Assembly (NCBI RefSeq): GCF_030151385.1
Contig: NZ_JASLDS010000060.1
Location: forward strand, 1-43,869
DNA from: Soonwooa sp.
GTDB lineage: Bacteria > Bacteroidota > Bacteroidia > Flavobacteriales > Weeksellaceae
Direction: 5' to 3'
Length of the DNA: 43,869 nt
The notes under the pieces were generated by a model. It was not told where the DNA came from. It did no database searches and saw nothing but the letters and a program-made list of their open reading frames with translations. A program made the position numbers and the translations under genes. Positions 21,752 through 30,368 of the stretch are shown one piece after another (position 1 is the stretch's first letter; every line of letters starts with the position of its first letter).

Positions 21752-22657
21752 TTGAAATATTTCAAGTTTTCATATATCGCGATTTTAGTTTTTTTAAGTC
21801 AAATTTTATTTGGACAAACGCTTTCTTCCAATCTTAGCAATACGACTTTGGCTTTGGGAGAAGTTGGCGAATACAAGCTAAAAATCGATAATCTCCAAGG
21901 AAAAGATGTTGTAGCATCTCCAAAAAACGAATTGCTTCCTTTTCATTTTGAAGTGGTTAGTGACAGCATTTCTAAACAACAAAACGAATATTTTCGTGTT
22001 GTAAAATTCCAAGTTTTCGAAGAAGGAACTTTCAAAATCCCAGCTTTAGATATCAAAATCGGCGACCAAATCCAGAAGACAATTCCGTATGAAGTCGAAG
22101 TTATTAACACTGCAAAAAAAGATGATGTCATCAACGACATTATGAAAAATAAGCAGGTTAATCTCGATATTAAAGATTATTGGGAGCTTTACAAATTCTA
22201 CATTCTAGTAGGCTTAGCGATTATCGGTATTATTTTCCTAATCGTTTATTACATCAAATACGGACGAAAAGTAAAAGGCAGCCCAAAAGTTTTGACCAAC
22301 CAAACACTCAAAGATTTGGAACGTCTCAAAAAGAAAAACTACATCCAAAACGGGGATTACAGAATGTTTTATGTTGAGCTGATTGATATTACACGAGAGT
22401 TTTTAACGAAACAATATAAAATGCCAGCTAATGTTTTGTTAACCGATGACCTTATTGATTATATGAAAGGAAGCAATATTATTTCGGAGCAAAATGAAAA
22501 CGTCATTGAAGAAATTTTCCAACGCGGAGATTTGGTAAAGTTTGCGAAAACAATCCCAACCAGCGAGATGATGGAAAACGACTTTAACGACATCAAAGCT
22601 ATGGTACAACGCTCTACCAAAGATGTGGAAGCTGAGCAAATAAGAACTATGAACTAA
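21752..22657 (+). CDS. Short BatD-like membrane protein of the Bat locus
   Basis: Protein of 301 aa. It has a signal peptide (FSYIAILVFLSQILFGQ), an extracytoplasmic beta domain of ~120 residues with GEYKLKIDN and VVKFQVFEEGTFKIPALDI, and a transmembrane helix (~147-165, FYILVGLAIIGIIFLIVYY). A cytoplasmic helical tail follows (LKDLERLKKKNY, YRMFYVELIDITREFLTKQY). It is like a shortened BatD and is found at this position in flavobacterial Bat loci, usually annotated only as hypothetical. The start is a TTG at 21752; there is no ATG before the signal peptide. It separates the DUF58 and BatA genes (28-bp and 22-bp gaps), so it is an integral part of the operon. Function unknown. Confidence 0.82.
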   Translation: MKYFKFSYIAILVFLSQILFGQTLSSNLSNTTLALGEVGEYKLKIDNLQGKDVVASPKNELLPFHFEVVSDSISKQQNEYFRVVKFQVFEEGTFKIPALDIKIGDQIQKTIPYEVEVINTAKKDDVINDIMKNKQVNLDIKDYWELYKFYILVGLAIIGIIFLIVYYIKYGRKVKGSPKVLTNQTLKDLERLKKKNYIQNGDYRMFYVELIDITREFLTKQYKMPANVLLTDDLIDYMKGSNIISEQNENVIEEIFQRGDLVKFAKTIPTSEMMENDFNDIKAMVQRSTKDVEAEQIRTMN

Positions 22658-22679
22658 ATGCGCGAACGACTTTAGAATA

Positions 22680-23675
22680 ATGAATTTCAATTTTGAATTT
22701 TATAGCCCTTGGCTGTTGCTGCTATTTTTGGTTTTCGTGCCTTTGATCATTTTAGATTTAGCTCGAAAAAAACCAAAAGGTATTAAAGTACCAACAACCC
22801 AAGCAATGCGTCCAGCTGGCGGTTTGGGATTGGTAATGGCATTTTTAAGATTTTCAAAATGTCTTATTTTGTCAGCTTTAATTATTGCAATGGCGCGTCC
22901 AAGGACTTTCACAATAACGGATGACCGCGATGAGACCAAAGGTCTTGACATTATGCTAACCGTGGATGTATCGCTAAGTATGTTAGCAAAAGACCTTGAC
23001 CCTGATCGTCTTGAAGCTTTAAAAAAGATTGCTAAAAACTTCGTTAACCAGCGTCCAAATGATCGAATCGGATTGGTTGCCTATTCTGGAGAAGCTTACA
23101 CCAAAGTTCCTCTAACAACTGACCACCAAGTGGTTACTGACGAAATATCAGAACTTAGCCCAACCGAACTACAGCCAGGAACTGCTATTGGCGAAGGTCT
23201 TGTTGTTGCCGTTAACCATTTGAAAGAATCTAAAGCAAAAAGTAAAATCATTATTTTGATGACGGATGGTGAAAATAATGTTACCAACGCGACACCTCCA
23301 GAAATTGCCGCAGAACTTGCAAAAAACAACGGTATTAAAGTTTACACGATTGGTATTGGAAGTCGTGGTTATGCACTTTTCCCAACAGCAACTGATATTT
23401 TTGGTGAAATCGTTTTTACCGAAAAAGAAACGGATTTGGACGAAAATCTTTTAAAAGAAATTGCCAACAGAACAGGTGGAAAATACTTCCGAGCTACTTC
23501 TAATGACAGTTTGCAAGAAATTTACGATGATATTAACAGCTTCGAAAAATCAGATATTAAAACATCAAAACTATATCAATATCAAGAATATTTCCGCACA
23601 TTCCTTTGGATTGCCTTGGCAATTTTGTTGTTCGACATATTCTTAAGATGGTTTGTATATAAAATATTGAGCTAG
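22680..23675 (+). CDS. batA: vWA domain membrane protein BatA
   Basis: Protein of 331 aa. Two N-terminal hydrophobic helices (~8-27 and ~55-75) flank a loop, then a von Willebrand A domain begins at LDIMLTVDVSLSML, with the MIDAS motif DVSLS, followed by GLVAYSGEAYTKVPLTTD and ILMTDGENN. The chain ends in a C-terminal helix (TFLWIALAILLFDIFLRWF), so the vWA domain should face the periplasm. BatA and BatB are paired inner-membrane proteins of the Bacteroides aerotolerance locus; their partners and ligands are not defined. It is 4 nt upstream of batB. Confidence 0.9.
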   Translation: MNFNFEFYSPWLLLLFLVFVPLIILDLARKKPKGIKVPTTQAMRPAGGLGLVMAFLRFSKCLILSALIIAMARPRTFTITDDRDETKGLDIMLTVDVSLSMLAKDLDPDRLEALKKIAKNFVNQRPNDRIGLVAYSGEAYTKVPLTTDHQVVTDEISELSPTELQPGTAIGEGLVVAVNHLKESKAKSKIIILMTDGENNVTNATPPEIAAELAKNNGIKVYTIGIGSRGYALFPTATDIFGEIVFTEKETDLDENLLKEIANRTGGKYFRATSNDSLQEIYDDINSFEKSDIKTSKLYQYQEYFRTFLWIALAILLFDIFLRWFVYKILS

Positions 23676-23679
23676 ACCC

Positions 23680-24687
23680 ATGGATTTTTATTTAGATAAT
23701 TATTGGTACATCCTACTTTTCCTTTTGCTTCCCGTAATTGGATTGTTGCTGTTTAGCTTTATAAGATGGAAAAAAAAGAAGCGTGAAGCCTTTGCAGACG
23801 CTCAATTTCGAGATCAGTTGTTTGCAAAATCAAGTTCGTTTTCGAAGATATTTCCGAGTTTATTTTTCTTTGCAATACTGTTTTTAATTTTTGCCATGAT
23901 TGACCTTTTGGGAGGCAAACAAGAAATAAAAACGCAACAAAAAATGAACAATGTCATTTTTTTGCTAGACGTTTCTAACTCGATGAATGCGCAAGACATC
24001 CAACCAAGTCGTCTACAACAAGCCAAAGACATTATCATTAATAGTTTTCAGAAGATGAATAATGATCGTGTGGGCATCATCGTTTTTGCTGGTGAAGCCA
24101 ATTCGGTTATGCCATTAACAACCGATTATAATGCGGCGCAATCTTATATAACAGGTATCGAAACCAGTGTTGTGCAAACGCAAGGAACAGACTTTTTACG
24201 TGCGATGCAAATGGCTGTTAAAAAATTCAAATCTATACCAAAAGGCGCTCGAAAAGTTGTCTTAATCAGTGATGGCGAAAACAACGAAGAAAACGAATCT
24301 GCAGCAATTAAATTAGCAAACCAAGAAGGCATTAGCGTTACCACAATTGGTATTGGTGGCGAACAAGGCGCACCCGTTCCCGAATATTATTATGGTCAGC
24401 TTATGGGTTATAAAACCAATAGAAATGGCGAAACTGTAATGACAAAATTGGAGCCTAAATCATTGAAAAATATTGCTTCTAGCACCGATGGCGTCTACAT
24501 CGACGGCAACGAGCTGGATCCCGCAATTAACACTTTGACCGAAGTTCTCAAAAAGACAACCAACGCGAACACGTCTTATATTAATTCTCAATCAGCAGAA
24601 CATTATTACCAATACTTTTTGGCAATTTCTATCGTTCTATTTTTAATCATTTATATCTTTAATCCAAAACGAGATTTAAACATTTAA
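23680..24687 (+). CDS. batB: vWA domain membrane protein BatB
   Basis: Protein of 335 aa, the paralogue of batA with the same layout. An N-terminal helix (YILLFLLLPVIGLLLFSFI) and a second near 57-75 precede the vWA domain, which has MIDAS DVSNS in VIFLLDVSNSMNAQ and the second metal loop LISDGENNEENES. A C-terminal helix (YFLAISIVLFLIIYIF) follows. It starts 4 nt after batA, so the two are translationally coupled and probably form one complex. The unit ends here: a terminator hairpin and a new promoter precede batC. Confidence 0.9.
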   Translation: MDFYLDNYWYILLFLLLPVIGLLLFSFIRWKKKKREAFADAQFRDQLFAKSSSFSKIFPSLFFFAILFLIFAMIDLLGGKQEIKTQQKMNNVIFLLDVSNSMNAQDIQPSRLQQAKDIIINSFQKMNNDRVGIIVFAGEANSVMPLTTDYNAAQSYITGIETSVVQTQGTDFLRAMQMAVKKFKSIPKGARKVVLISDGENNEENESAAIKLANQEGISVTTIGIGGEQGAPVPEYYYGQLMGYKTNRNGETVMTKLEPKSLKNIASSTDGVYIDGNELDPAINTLTEVLKKTTNANTSYINSQSAEHYYQYFLAISIVLFLIIYIFNPKRDLNI

Positions 24688-24771
24688 AATCAACATTTTC
24701 ATACTTAGATAGAATTAGTCTAAATAGCAAACTAACAATTCTCCCAAAATCTCTTATTTCTTGGGATATTT

Positions 24772-24806
24772 AACCCATTTTTAACGTTTTAGGAATGGGT
24801 TTTTAA
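24772..24806 (+). terminator. Probable terminator between batB and batC
   Basis: AACCCATT (24772-24779) pairs with AATGGGTT (24794-24801) around a 14-nt loop and is followed by TTT and AAC. It is of moderate strength. Confidence 0.6.
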
Positions 24807-24818
24807 CAATTAAAGAAA

Positions 24819-24826
24819 TAATTTTG
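24819..24826 (+). promoter_or_regulatory. Promoter -7 element for batC-batD (TAATTTTG)
   Basis: A perfect TAnnTTTG. It lies so close to batC that transcription would start at or near the first ATG (24832). Confidence 0.6.
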
Positions 24827-24831
24827 CAGGT

Positions 24832-25584
24832 ATGAATATGAAGTTGATTCTCAGTCTATTGTTTTTTGTAATTCTTGGTCAATTTGCTTTGGCTCAAGAA
24901 GCTTACAAAACTCTTGTATATGAAGGCAATAGACAATTCGACAAGAAAAATTATGACGCTTCTTCTTCCAAATTCTTGGAGGCCGCTAAACTGGACGACA
25001 AAACTTTTGACGCACATTATAACCTTGGCAATGCATTGTACAAAAAGAAAATGTATGATGAAGCAAAAGCAGAATTCCAAAAAGCGGAACAATACGCAAA
25101 AAATAAAAACGATAAAGCAGCTGCACAATACAATTTGGGAAATGCCATGATGCAAACTCAAAAAATGGAAGACGCAGCCAACATGTATAAAAAAGCTTTA
25201 AAAAATGATCCTTACAACGAAAGCATTCGTAAAAACTACGAAATAGCTAAGCTGAAAGAAAAGGAAAAAGACAACAAAAAAGATCAAAAGCAAGATAACA
25301 AAGGCGCTGATCAAAAAGATAAAAACAAACAAGGCGGGCAAGATAACAAAGGTGACCAAAAAGGCGATCAGCCAAATGGAGACTCCAAAGACAAGCAAGA
25401 AAATGGTGAAGGCTCTGATGACAAACAGTCAACGCAACAACCAAAAGAAGGAGGCAACAAAATCCCGAAAGATATTGAAAACGCTATTTTAAATAAAGTA
25501 CAGGACAGAGAGAAAGAAACGGCACGACGAATTCTTAATAAAAATGCCAATTCTATCCCACAGTCCAACGAGAAAGATTGGTAA
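24832..25584 (+). CDS. batC: TPR protein BatC
   Basis: Protein of 250 aa (248 aa if translation starts at the second ATG, 24838). The signal peptide MKLILSLLFFVILGQFALAQ is followed by TPR units: YEGNRQFDKKNYDASSSKFL, AHYNLGNALYKKKMYDEAKA and AQYNLGNAMMQTQKMEDAAN. A C-terminal ~100-residue region is nearly pure K/D/Q/N/G and probably disordered. In BatC proteins the TPRs are thought to scaffold the Bat complex. It overlaps batD by one nucleotide (TAATG at 25582-25586), so the two are coupled. The -7 element 6 nt upstream leaves little or no leader, making either a leaderless mRNA or the second ATG plausible. Confidence 0.88.
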   Translation: MNMKLILSLLFFVILGQFALAQEAYKTLVYEGNRQFDKKNYDASSSKFLEAAKLDDKTFDAHYNLGNALYKKKMYDEAKAEFQKAEQYAKNKNDKAAAQYNLGNAMMQTQKMEDAANMYKKALKNDPYNESIRKNYEIAKLKEKEKDNKKDQKQDNKGADQKDKNKQGGQDNKGDQKGDQPNGDSKDKQENGEGSDDKQSTQQPKEGGNKIPKDIENAILNKVQDREKETARRILNKNANSIPQSNEKDW

Positions 25585-27353
25585 TGAAGCATATTTGGTT
25601 TTCGTTCATTTTTAGTATAATCTCGACCATAAGTTGTTATGGTCAAGTCTATATTTCGTCCGAAACCAACGTTAAAGAAGCTACTACTAATGATATTATT
25701 AACCTTACCATAGTTGTTGAAATCAGTGGTGAAGATTTAGAACAAGAATCACCTGTGAAATTTCCAGATTTTCAAAAATTTGAAATGTTGGATTATTCTT
25801 CAGATAGAAATACAATCATAGATCCTGTTAGGAAAATTAGAATTAACCAAGTTGTTTATCAAGTTTTATTACAACCAAGACAAACAGGTTCCCTAAAAAT
25901 TGGTTCGGCGCTTGTAAAAGTTAATGGCAAAATGTACAAATCTGAGCCATTCGACATTATGGTGCGCGACGTTTCAAAACGTGTCCCTGACAACACAAGA
26001 AATCTAGCAAGCCACAACAATCAAACATACCTCAACGTAAAACTTGATGATCGCGAGGTTTATAAAAACCAAGCTGTTGTTGCGACTTTATCCGTGATTA
26101 CAAGAGATGTTGATAATTTTAGAAAAGTTAAAAACATCCAACCTCCAAAAACTGGAAATATCCTTGTGCAACCTATCAGCATGCAACGTTCGGATATCGA
26201 GCAAGATTCTAGATCGGGCATGTTGTCGCAGGTTATCGGAATGTTTATTATTTTCCCGAAAGAAGAAGGCTCGGTAGAAATCCCAGCTTTTACCGCAGAT
26301 ATGGTAGAACATGGTGCAGTACGATTGGTTTCTAATAAAACAAATGTTTCCGTAAAACGTCTTCCTGCTGGTGCGCCCGAAGATTTCAATAATTTTGTTG
26401 GAAACTTTAGTGTCGATATGACCAATGTTGAAAGCATTCCACAACCTATCGAGATCAATAAGCCTCTAGATATTGTTGTTAAATTGGTTGGTCGCGGAAA
26501 TCTATCAGCTCAAAAAATGCCGAAAATTATTTCGACAGACGAATATGATGTTTTCCCACCAAAATTGGTTAAAAATCTAAAAGTAGAAAAAGACGGCATC
26601 GTTGGCGACATAGAAGCACACTACGTAATTGTTCCTAAAAAAGCTGGTAACATCTCTATTAAGACAGAAAAAATGGCTTTCTTTAATCCAGAGAACAAGC
26701 TTTATAAAGATCTTGGAGAGAAGTCAATTGTGCTTCGTGCAATGACTTCAACAGAAATCGAAGATGCCAAATCAACTATGCAACGTGTTAATGAATATAC
26801 CAATACTGTTTTGGATAAAGTTAATACGCCTGTTTTGCAAACCGAAGGTTTAAAGTTATCTGAAAACAAAAGCATGAATTGGCAGATTATTTTTGGCAAT
26901 CTGGCTTTGCTTGGTGCGATGGGAATGGTTATCTACTTGCTTAGAAATCGTTACCAAAAGAAAAAATTAGCAAGCATCATTAAAGAGGAGCAAATAAAAG
27001 CCCGTCCAAAAATTACAACCATCGAAGAAACGGAAACGATTATCCGAAATACAGCAAGTCTAAACCTTGGCAGTCATTTCGCTTATCTGCAAAATCTATT
27101 AATTCAGAAAAAATATTCGGAATTCTTTAGTGAGTTTTCAAACCTCGAAAATGAAATTAATGTTAAATCGACACAAAAATTCGGCAAAACATTTGAACAA
27201 TATTTAAAAGAAAGCAATAGTAATTTTTATCAAAAATACGCTTTAATAAAGGACACGATTAATACAGAAAAATATTCTCCGATTGCAAATCCAGAAGTTT
27301 TAGAAAATATATTAACCCAAAGTAAAGAGGTTTTTTCAGCAATTGAACATTAA
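25584..27353 (+). CDS. batD: BatD family protein
   Basis: Protein of about 589 aa. A signal peptide (IWFSFIFSIISTISCYGQ) precedes a large extracytoplasmic BatD domain (~25-420) made of immunoglobulin-like beta repeats, with EISGEDLEQESPVKFPDFQ near the start. A transmembrane helix lies at ~430-450 (IIFGNLALLGAMGMVIYLL), followed by a basic cytoplasmic tail with helical segments. The start is the ATG overlapping the batC stop (TAATG); an in-frame TTG 6 nt earlier is unlikely. BatD completes the MoxR-BatABCD set and is thought to act with BatA and BatB at the inner membrane. Confidence 0.9.
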   Translation: MKHIWFSFIFSIISTISCYGQVYISSETNVKEATTNDIINLTIVVEISGEDLEQESPVKFPDFQKFEMLDYSSDRNTIIDPVRKIRINQVVYQVLLQPRQTGSLKIGSALVKVNGKMYKSEPFDIMVRDVSKRVPDNTRNLASHNNQTYLNVKLDDREVYKNQAVVATLSVITRDVDNFRKVKNIQPPKTGNILVQPISMQRSDIEQDSRSGMLSQVIGMFIIFPKEEGSVEIPAFTADMVEHGAVRLVSNKTNVSVKRLPAGAPEDFNNFVGNFSVDMTNVESIPQPIEINKPLDIVVKLVGRGNLSAQKMPKIISTDEYDVFPPKLVKNLKVEKDGIVGDIEAHYVIVPKKAGNISIKTEKMAFFNPENKLYKDLGEKSIVLRAMTSTEIEDAKSTMQRVNEYTNTVLDKVNTPVLQTEGLKLSENKSMNWQIIFGNLALLGAMGMVIYLLRNRYQKKKLASIIKEEQIKARPKITTIEETETIIRNTASLNLGSHFAYLQNLLIQKKYSEFFSEFSNLENEINVKSTQKFGKTFEQYLKESNSNFYQKYALIKDTINTEKYSPIANPEVLENILTQSKEVFSAIEH

Positions 27354-27375
27354 ACAAAAATATTTCATAATTTTG
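27343..27375 (+). promoter_or_regulatory. Promoter of the marC pair (TTG-N22-TAATTTTG)
   Basis: TTG at 27343-27345, in the last codons of batD, is followed after 22 nt by TAATTTTG (27368-27375). Transcription would start about 18 nt before the GTG start codon of marC. Confidence 0.65.
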
Positions 27376-27398
27376 CGAAAAATTAAATTAATACATCT

Positions 27399-28001
27399 GT
27401 GAATTTTTTTGAACACATCTCTTGGAAAGAAACCTTTACGTGTTTCATGGTTTTGTTTGCGGTAATCGACATTATTGGATCTGTACCGATTATTGTATCG
27501 CTTCGCCAAAAATTCGGTAAGATTGAAGCCGAAAAAGCAGCGATTGTAGCTGGACTTATCATGATTGCGTTTTTGTTCATTGGAAAAGAGATTCTAAGAT
27601 TTATTGGTGTTGACCTTAACTCATTTGCGATTGCTGGTGCATTTGTCATCTTTATTATCGCTCTTGAAATGATCTTGGGCATCGAAATCCAAAAATCGTC
27701 GCAAGCCAACGCCGCATCTATTGTACCTATCGCTTTTCCTTTGGTTGCTGGTGCAGGAACATTGACGACAACACTTTCTCTAAAAGCAGAGTTTCACGAG
27801 ATTAATATTATTTTAGGAATTATCCTTAATACGATTTTGGTATACATCGTTTTGAGAATTGCACCTTGGATTGAAAAGAAAATGGGCGAAGGATCGCTAC
27901 AAATTTTACAAAAAGTTTTCGGAATTATCCTTTTAGCGATCTCTATTAAATTATTTACTGCTAACTTTGCACAACTTATTCAGAATTACGTACATTTTTA
28001 A
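27399..28001 (+). CDS. MarC family membrane protein
   Basis: Protein of 200 aa with six predicted transmembrane helices. The MarC signature is visible as VIDIIGSVPIIVSL near the N-terminus, IVPIAFPLVAGAGTLTT in the middle and the repeated glycine/alanine-rich helices. Family members were once thought to confer multiple antibiotic resistance, but that role was not confirmed; substrates are unknown (NAAT family). The start is a GTG at 27399, 18 nt downstream of the -7 promoter element. The following small gene is 11 bp away and probably co-transcribed. Confidence 0.88.
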   Translation: MNFFEHISWKETFTCFMVLFAVIDIIGSVPIIVSLRQKFGKIEAEKAAIVAGLIMIAFLFIGKEILRFIGVDLNSFAIAGAFVIFIIALEMILGIEIQKSSQANAASIVPIAFPLVAGAGTLTTTLSLKAEFHEINIILGIILNTILVYIVLRIAPWIEKKMGEGSLQILQKVFGIILLAISIKLFTANFAQLIQNYVHF

Positions 28002-28012
28002 AATTAAATATT

Positions 28013-28207
28013 ATGCAGCTGTTTTATAAAATATTCTTAGTCTTATTCGTAGTTTTTATTGGTATTAACCTCTACGGAATCAATTGGAGCAATAACATGT
28101 TGGACGAGGAGAACGCTAAGTTTGTTTTCTCAATTGCAGCTTCGATTATTGGTATTATCGTAGTTTACATTATGAGTACTTGGCAAAAAGTTGGTATTAA
28201 AAAATAA
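28013..28207 (+). CDS. Small two-helix membrane protein downstream of marC
   Basis: Protein of 64 aa with two membrane helices (residues ~5-22, FYKIFLVLFVVFIGINLY, and ~38-56, FSIAASIIGIIVVYIMS) joined by a short polar loop containing NWSNNMLDEENAK, and a basic C-terminus (KVGIKK). I do not recognise a named family. It lies 11 bp after marC with no promoter of its own and is closed by a terminator, so the two genes form one transcription unit, and it may support the MarC transporter. Confidence 0.72.
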   Translation: MQLFYKIFLVLFVVFIGINLYGINWSNNMLDEENAKFVFSIAASIIGIIVVYIMSTWQKVGIKK

Positions 28208-28230
28208 ATTTAATACTTCTAAAAAATAAA

Positions 28231-28256
28231 AAAAGCTTCTCAATTGAGAAGCTTTT
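28231..28256. terminator. Bidirectional terminator between the marC unit and glnS
   Basis: AAAAGCTTCTCAA with TTGAGAAGCTTTT is a perfect 26-nt palindrome at the 3' ends of two converging genes, with A/T runs on both sides. Confidence 0.85.
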
Positions 28257-28276
28257 CTTGTATGTAGAATCCTCTA

Positions 28277-29950
28277 TTATTGAGGTTTGTAACTATCTTT
28301 AAGTGTTACAGTTCTGTTGAATACCAATTGTCCATCGGTTGACGTTTTATCTTTAATAAAATATCCGATTCTTTGGAATTGGAAATGATCTTCCGTTGTA
28401 GCATCTTTCAGACTTGGCTCTCCAAAACCATTTTGAACCTTCAAAGAATCTGGATTTACAAAGTTAAGGAAATCAACGTCTTTCTCAGCGTCAGGTTGCT
28501 CAACCGTAAATAACTTATCGTAAATATTAACTTTAATTGGTAACGCATGTTTTGCAGAAACCCAATGTAAAGTCCCTTTTACTTTTCTTTGACTCGCTTC
28601 AGTTCCGCTTCCAGAACGGCTATCTTCATCGTAAGTTGCATAGATTGTTGTGATGTTGCCATCAGCATCTTTCTCAACACGATTTGCTTTGATGATGTAA
28701 GCAGCTTTAAGACGAACTTCGTTGCCAAGGCTTAATCTAAAGAATTTCTTCGGTGCTTCTTCCATAAAGTCTTCTCTCTCGATATAGATTTCTCTTGAGA
28801 AAGGCACTTTGCGGCTTCCAGCATTTTCATCCTCAGGATTATTTTCAGTTTCTAAAAACTCTTCTTTATCTTCAGGATAGTTTTCGATTACCAATTTAAC
28901 AGGATCTACAACCGCCATGACACGTGTTGCTACTTTGTTAAGATCTTCTCTAACGAAAAATTCTAATAACTGAATTTCGATAAGGTTTTCACGTTTTGCA
29001 ACGCCTACTCTATCGATAAAGTTACGGATTGCGTTAGCAGTGTAACCTTTTCTACGAAGTCCAGAAATAGTTGGCATTCTCGGATCGTCCCAACCCGTTG
29101 TTACGCCTTCTGCAACCAATCTTTGTAATTTACGTTTTGACGTAATCATGTATGACACATTCATACGTGCAAACTCACGTTGTTTTGGTGCAACTTTAGA
29201 ATTATCATATACTTGATCCAAATACCATTCGTAAAGTGGACGGTGATTTTCAAATTCTAAAGAACATAACGAGTGCGAAACTTGTTCTAAATAATCACTT
29301 TCGCCGTGTGCCCAATCGTACATTGGATAAATCTTCCAAGTATCTCCAGTACGATGATGTGCACGTTTTAGAATACGATACATAACAGGATCACGCATGT
29401 TCATGTTAGGAGAATTCATATCGATTTTTGCACGAAGACTCATCGCACCTTCTTCGAATTCGCCATTCTTCATACGCTCGAAAAGATCAAGACTTTCTTC
29501 AACTGGACGATTACGATAAGGCGATTCTACACCATCTTCGAAAGGCGTTTTTCTTTGTGCTGTAATATCTTCTGACGGTTGCTCATCAACATAAGCCTTT
29601 CCTTCTTTGATCAAAGTTACAGCCCAATCATACAATTGCTGGAAGTAGTCAGAAGCATAACGCTCTTCTGCCCAGTTAAAACCAAGCCACTTCACATCTT
29701 CTCTAATAGAATCTACGAATTCCTGCTCTTCTTTCTCTGGGTTAGTGTCATCAAATCTTAAATTAACTGGTGCGCCATAACGCAATCCAAGACCAAAATT
29801 GATACAAATAGCTTTTGTATGACCAATATGAAGATAACCGTTAGGCTCTGGTGGAAAACGGAATCTCAACTTGTCCTTTCCCAAACCATTAGCCAAATCA
29901 TCTTCAATAATTTGCTCTAAAAAGTTAAGTGATTTTTTTTCTTCTTCCAT
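28277..29950 (-). CDS. glnS: Glutaminyl-tRNA synthetase
   Basis: Protein of 557 aa, close to the 554 aa of E. coli GlnRS. It charges tRNA-Gln directly with glutamine. The HIGH motif is PPEPNGYLHIGHTK (HIGH at 41-44). The KMSKS equivalent is the MITSKRKLQRLV stretch near residue 270. The anticodon-binding C-terminal beta-barrels include GTLHWVSAKHALPIKVNIYD. Many Bacteroidota carry a GlnRS of this type, thought to descend from an early transfer. Monocistronic, with its own -7 element on the minus strand and a shared terminator downstream. Confidence 0.96.
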   Translation of the reverse strand: MEEEKKSLNFLEQIIEDDLANGLGKDKLRFRFPPEPNGYLHIGHTKAICINFGLGLRYGAPVNLRFDDTNPEKEEQEFVDSIREDVKWLGFNWAEERYASDYFQQLYDWAVTLIKEGKAYVDEQPSEDITAQRKTPFEDGVESPYRNRPVEESLDLFERMKNGEFEEGAMSLRAKIDMNSPNMNMRDPVMYRILKRAHHRTGDTWKIYPMYDWAHGESDYLEQVSHSLCSLEFENHRPLYEWYLDQVYDNSKVAPKQREFARMNVSYMITSKRKLQRLVAEGVTTGWDDPRMPTISGLRRKGYTANAIRNFIDRVGVAKRENLIEIQLLEFFVREDLNKVATRVMAVVDPVKLVIENYPEDKEEFLETENNPEDENAGSRKVPFSREIYIEREDFMEEAPKKFFRLSLGNEVRLKAAYIIKANRVEKDADGNITTIYATYDEDSRSGSGTEASQRKVKGTLHWVSAKHALPIKVNIYDKLFTVEQPDAEKDVDFLNFVNPDSLKVQNGFGEPSLKDATTEDHFQFQRIGYFIKDKTSTDGQLVFNRTVTLKDSYKPQ

Positions 29951-29970
29951 AAAATTGTATAATGAGACAG

Positions 29971-29978
29971 CAAATTTA
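29971..29978 (-). promoter_or_regulatory. Promoter -7 element of glnS (TAAATTTG)
   Basis: On the minus strand TAAATTTG matches the consensus and lies 21 nt upstream of the glnS ATG. Confidence 0.6.
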
Positions 29979-30036
29979 AGACTTTTAGAGCTAAATCTCG
30001 CTATATCCTTACTGCGATTATCTTTAGAAACTCTTA

Positions 30037-30227
30037 GAGCCTATTTAAAAATTTCACCGAAACATATTTTTAAACTATTCAGATCTTCTTTGCTACATTT
30101 TAATGCTCTTTTAAGCCAATTTTTTGCTTCTCATTTTTGATTTAGCCTGCTAAATCCTCAAATATGAAATAAAAAATTCATCTCAAAATAGCTGTGAAAA
30201 TTTTATCAATAAAACTTAAACAAGCTC
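30037..30227. repeat. MITE-like inverted-repeat element between glnS and the response regulator
   Basis: About 190 bp bounded by GAGCCTATTTAA (30037-30048) and TTAAACAAGCTC (30216-30227), which agree at 10 of 12 positions as inverted repeats. The similarity resumes just inside with ATTTCACCG on the left and, on the reverse strand, ATTTTCACAG on the right. A GATTTAGC/GCTAAATC hairpin lies near the centre. There is no ORF of note. It fills most of the 418-bp gap 29951-30368, which otherwise holds only two promoters. Confidence 0.5.
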
Positions 30228-30342
30228 TTAAACTAACTTTCCTTTTTTAATTTTAAATTAACATCAATTTAATAATAACGCGATATAATTGGATAGATAT
30301 TAATTTTATGTAAACTACTTAAAATTCAATTCAATTTTTATT

Positions 30343-30350
30343 AATTTTGA
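30343..30350 (+). promoter_or_regulatory. Promoter -7 element of the response regulator gene (TAATTTTG)
   Basis: TAATTTTG lies 19 nt upstream of the ATG. No TTG occurs at the usual -33 distance. Confidence 0.55.
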
Positions 30351-30368
30351 GAAACATAAAATCTAAAA

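Noticed and set aside
30055..30140. Short minus-strand frame in the MITE-like element (ending about 30 residues after a stop)
   Set aside because: It is interrupted, lysine-rich and without a start or recognisable similarity; at most a decayed remnant.
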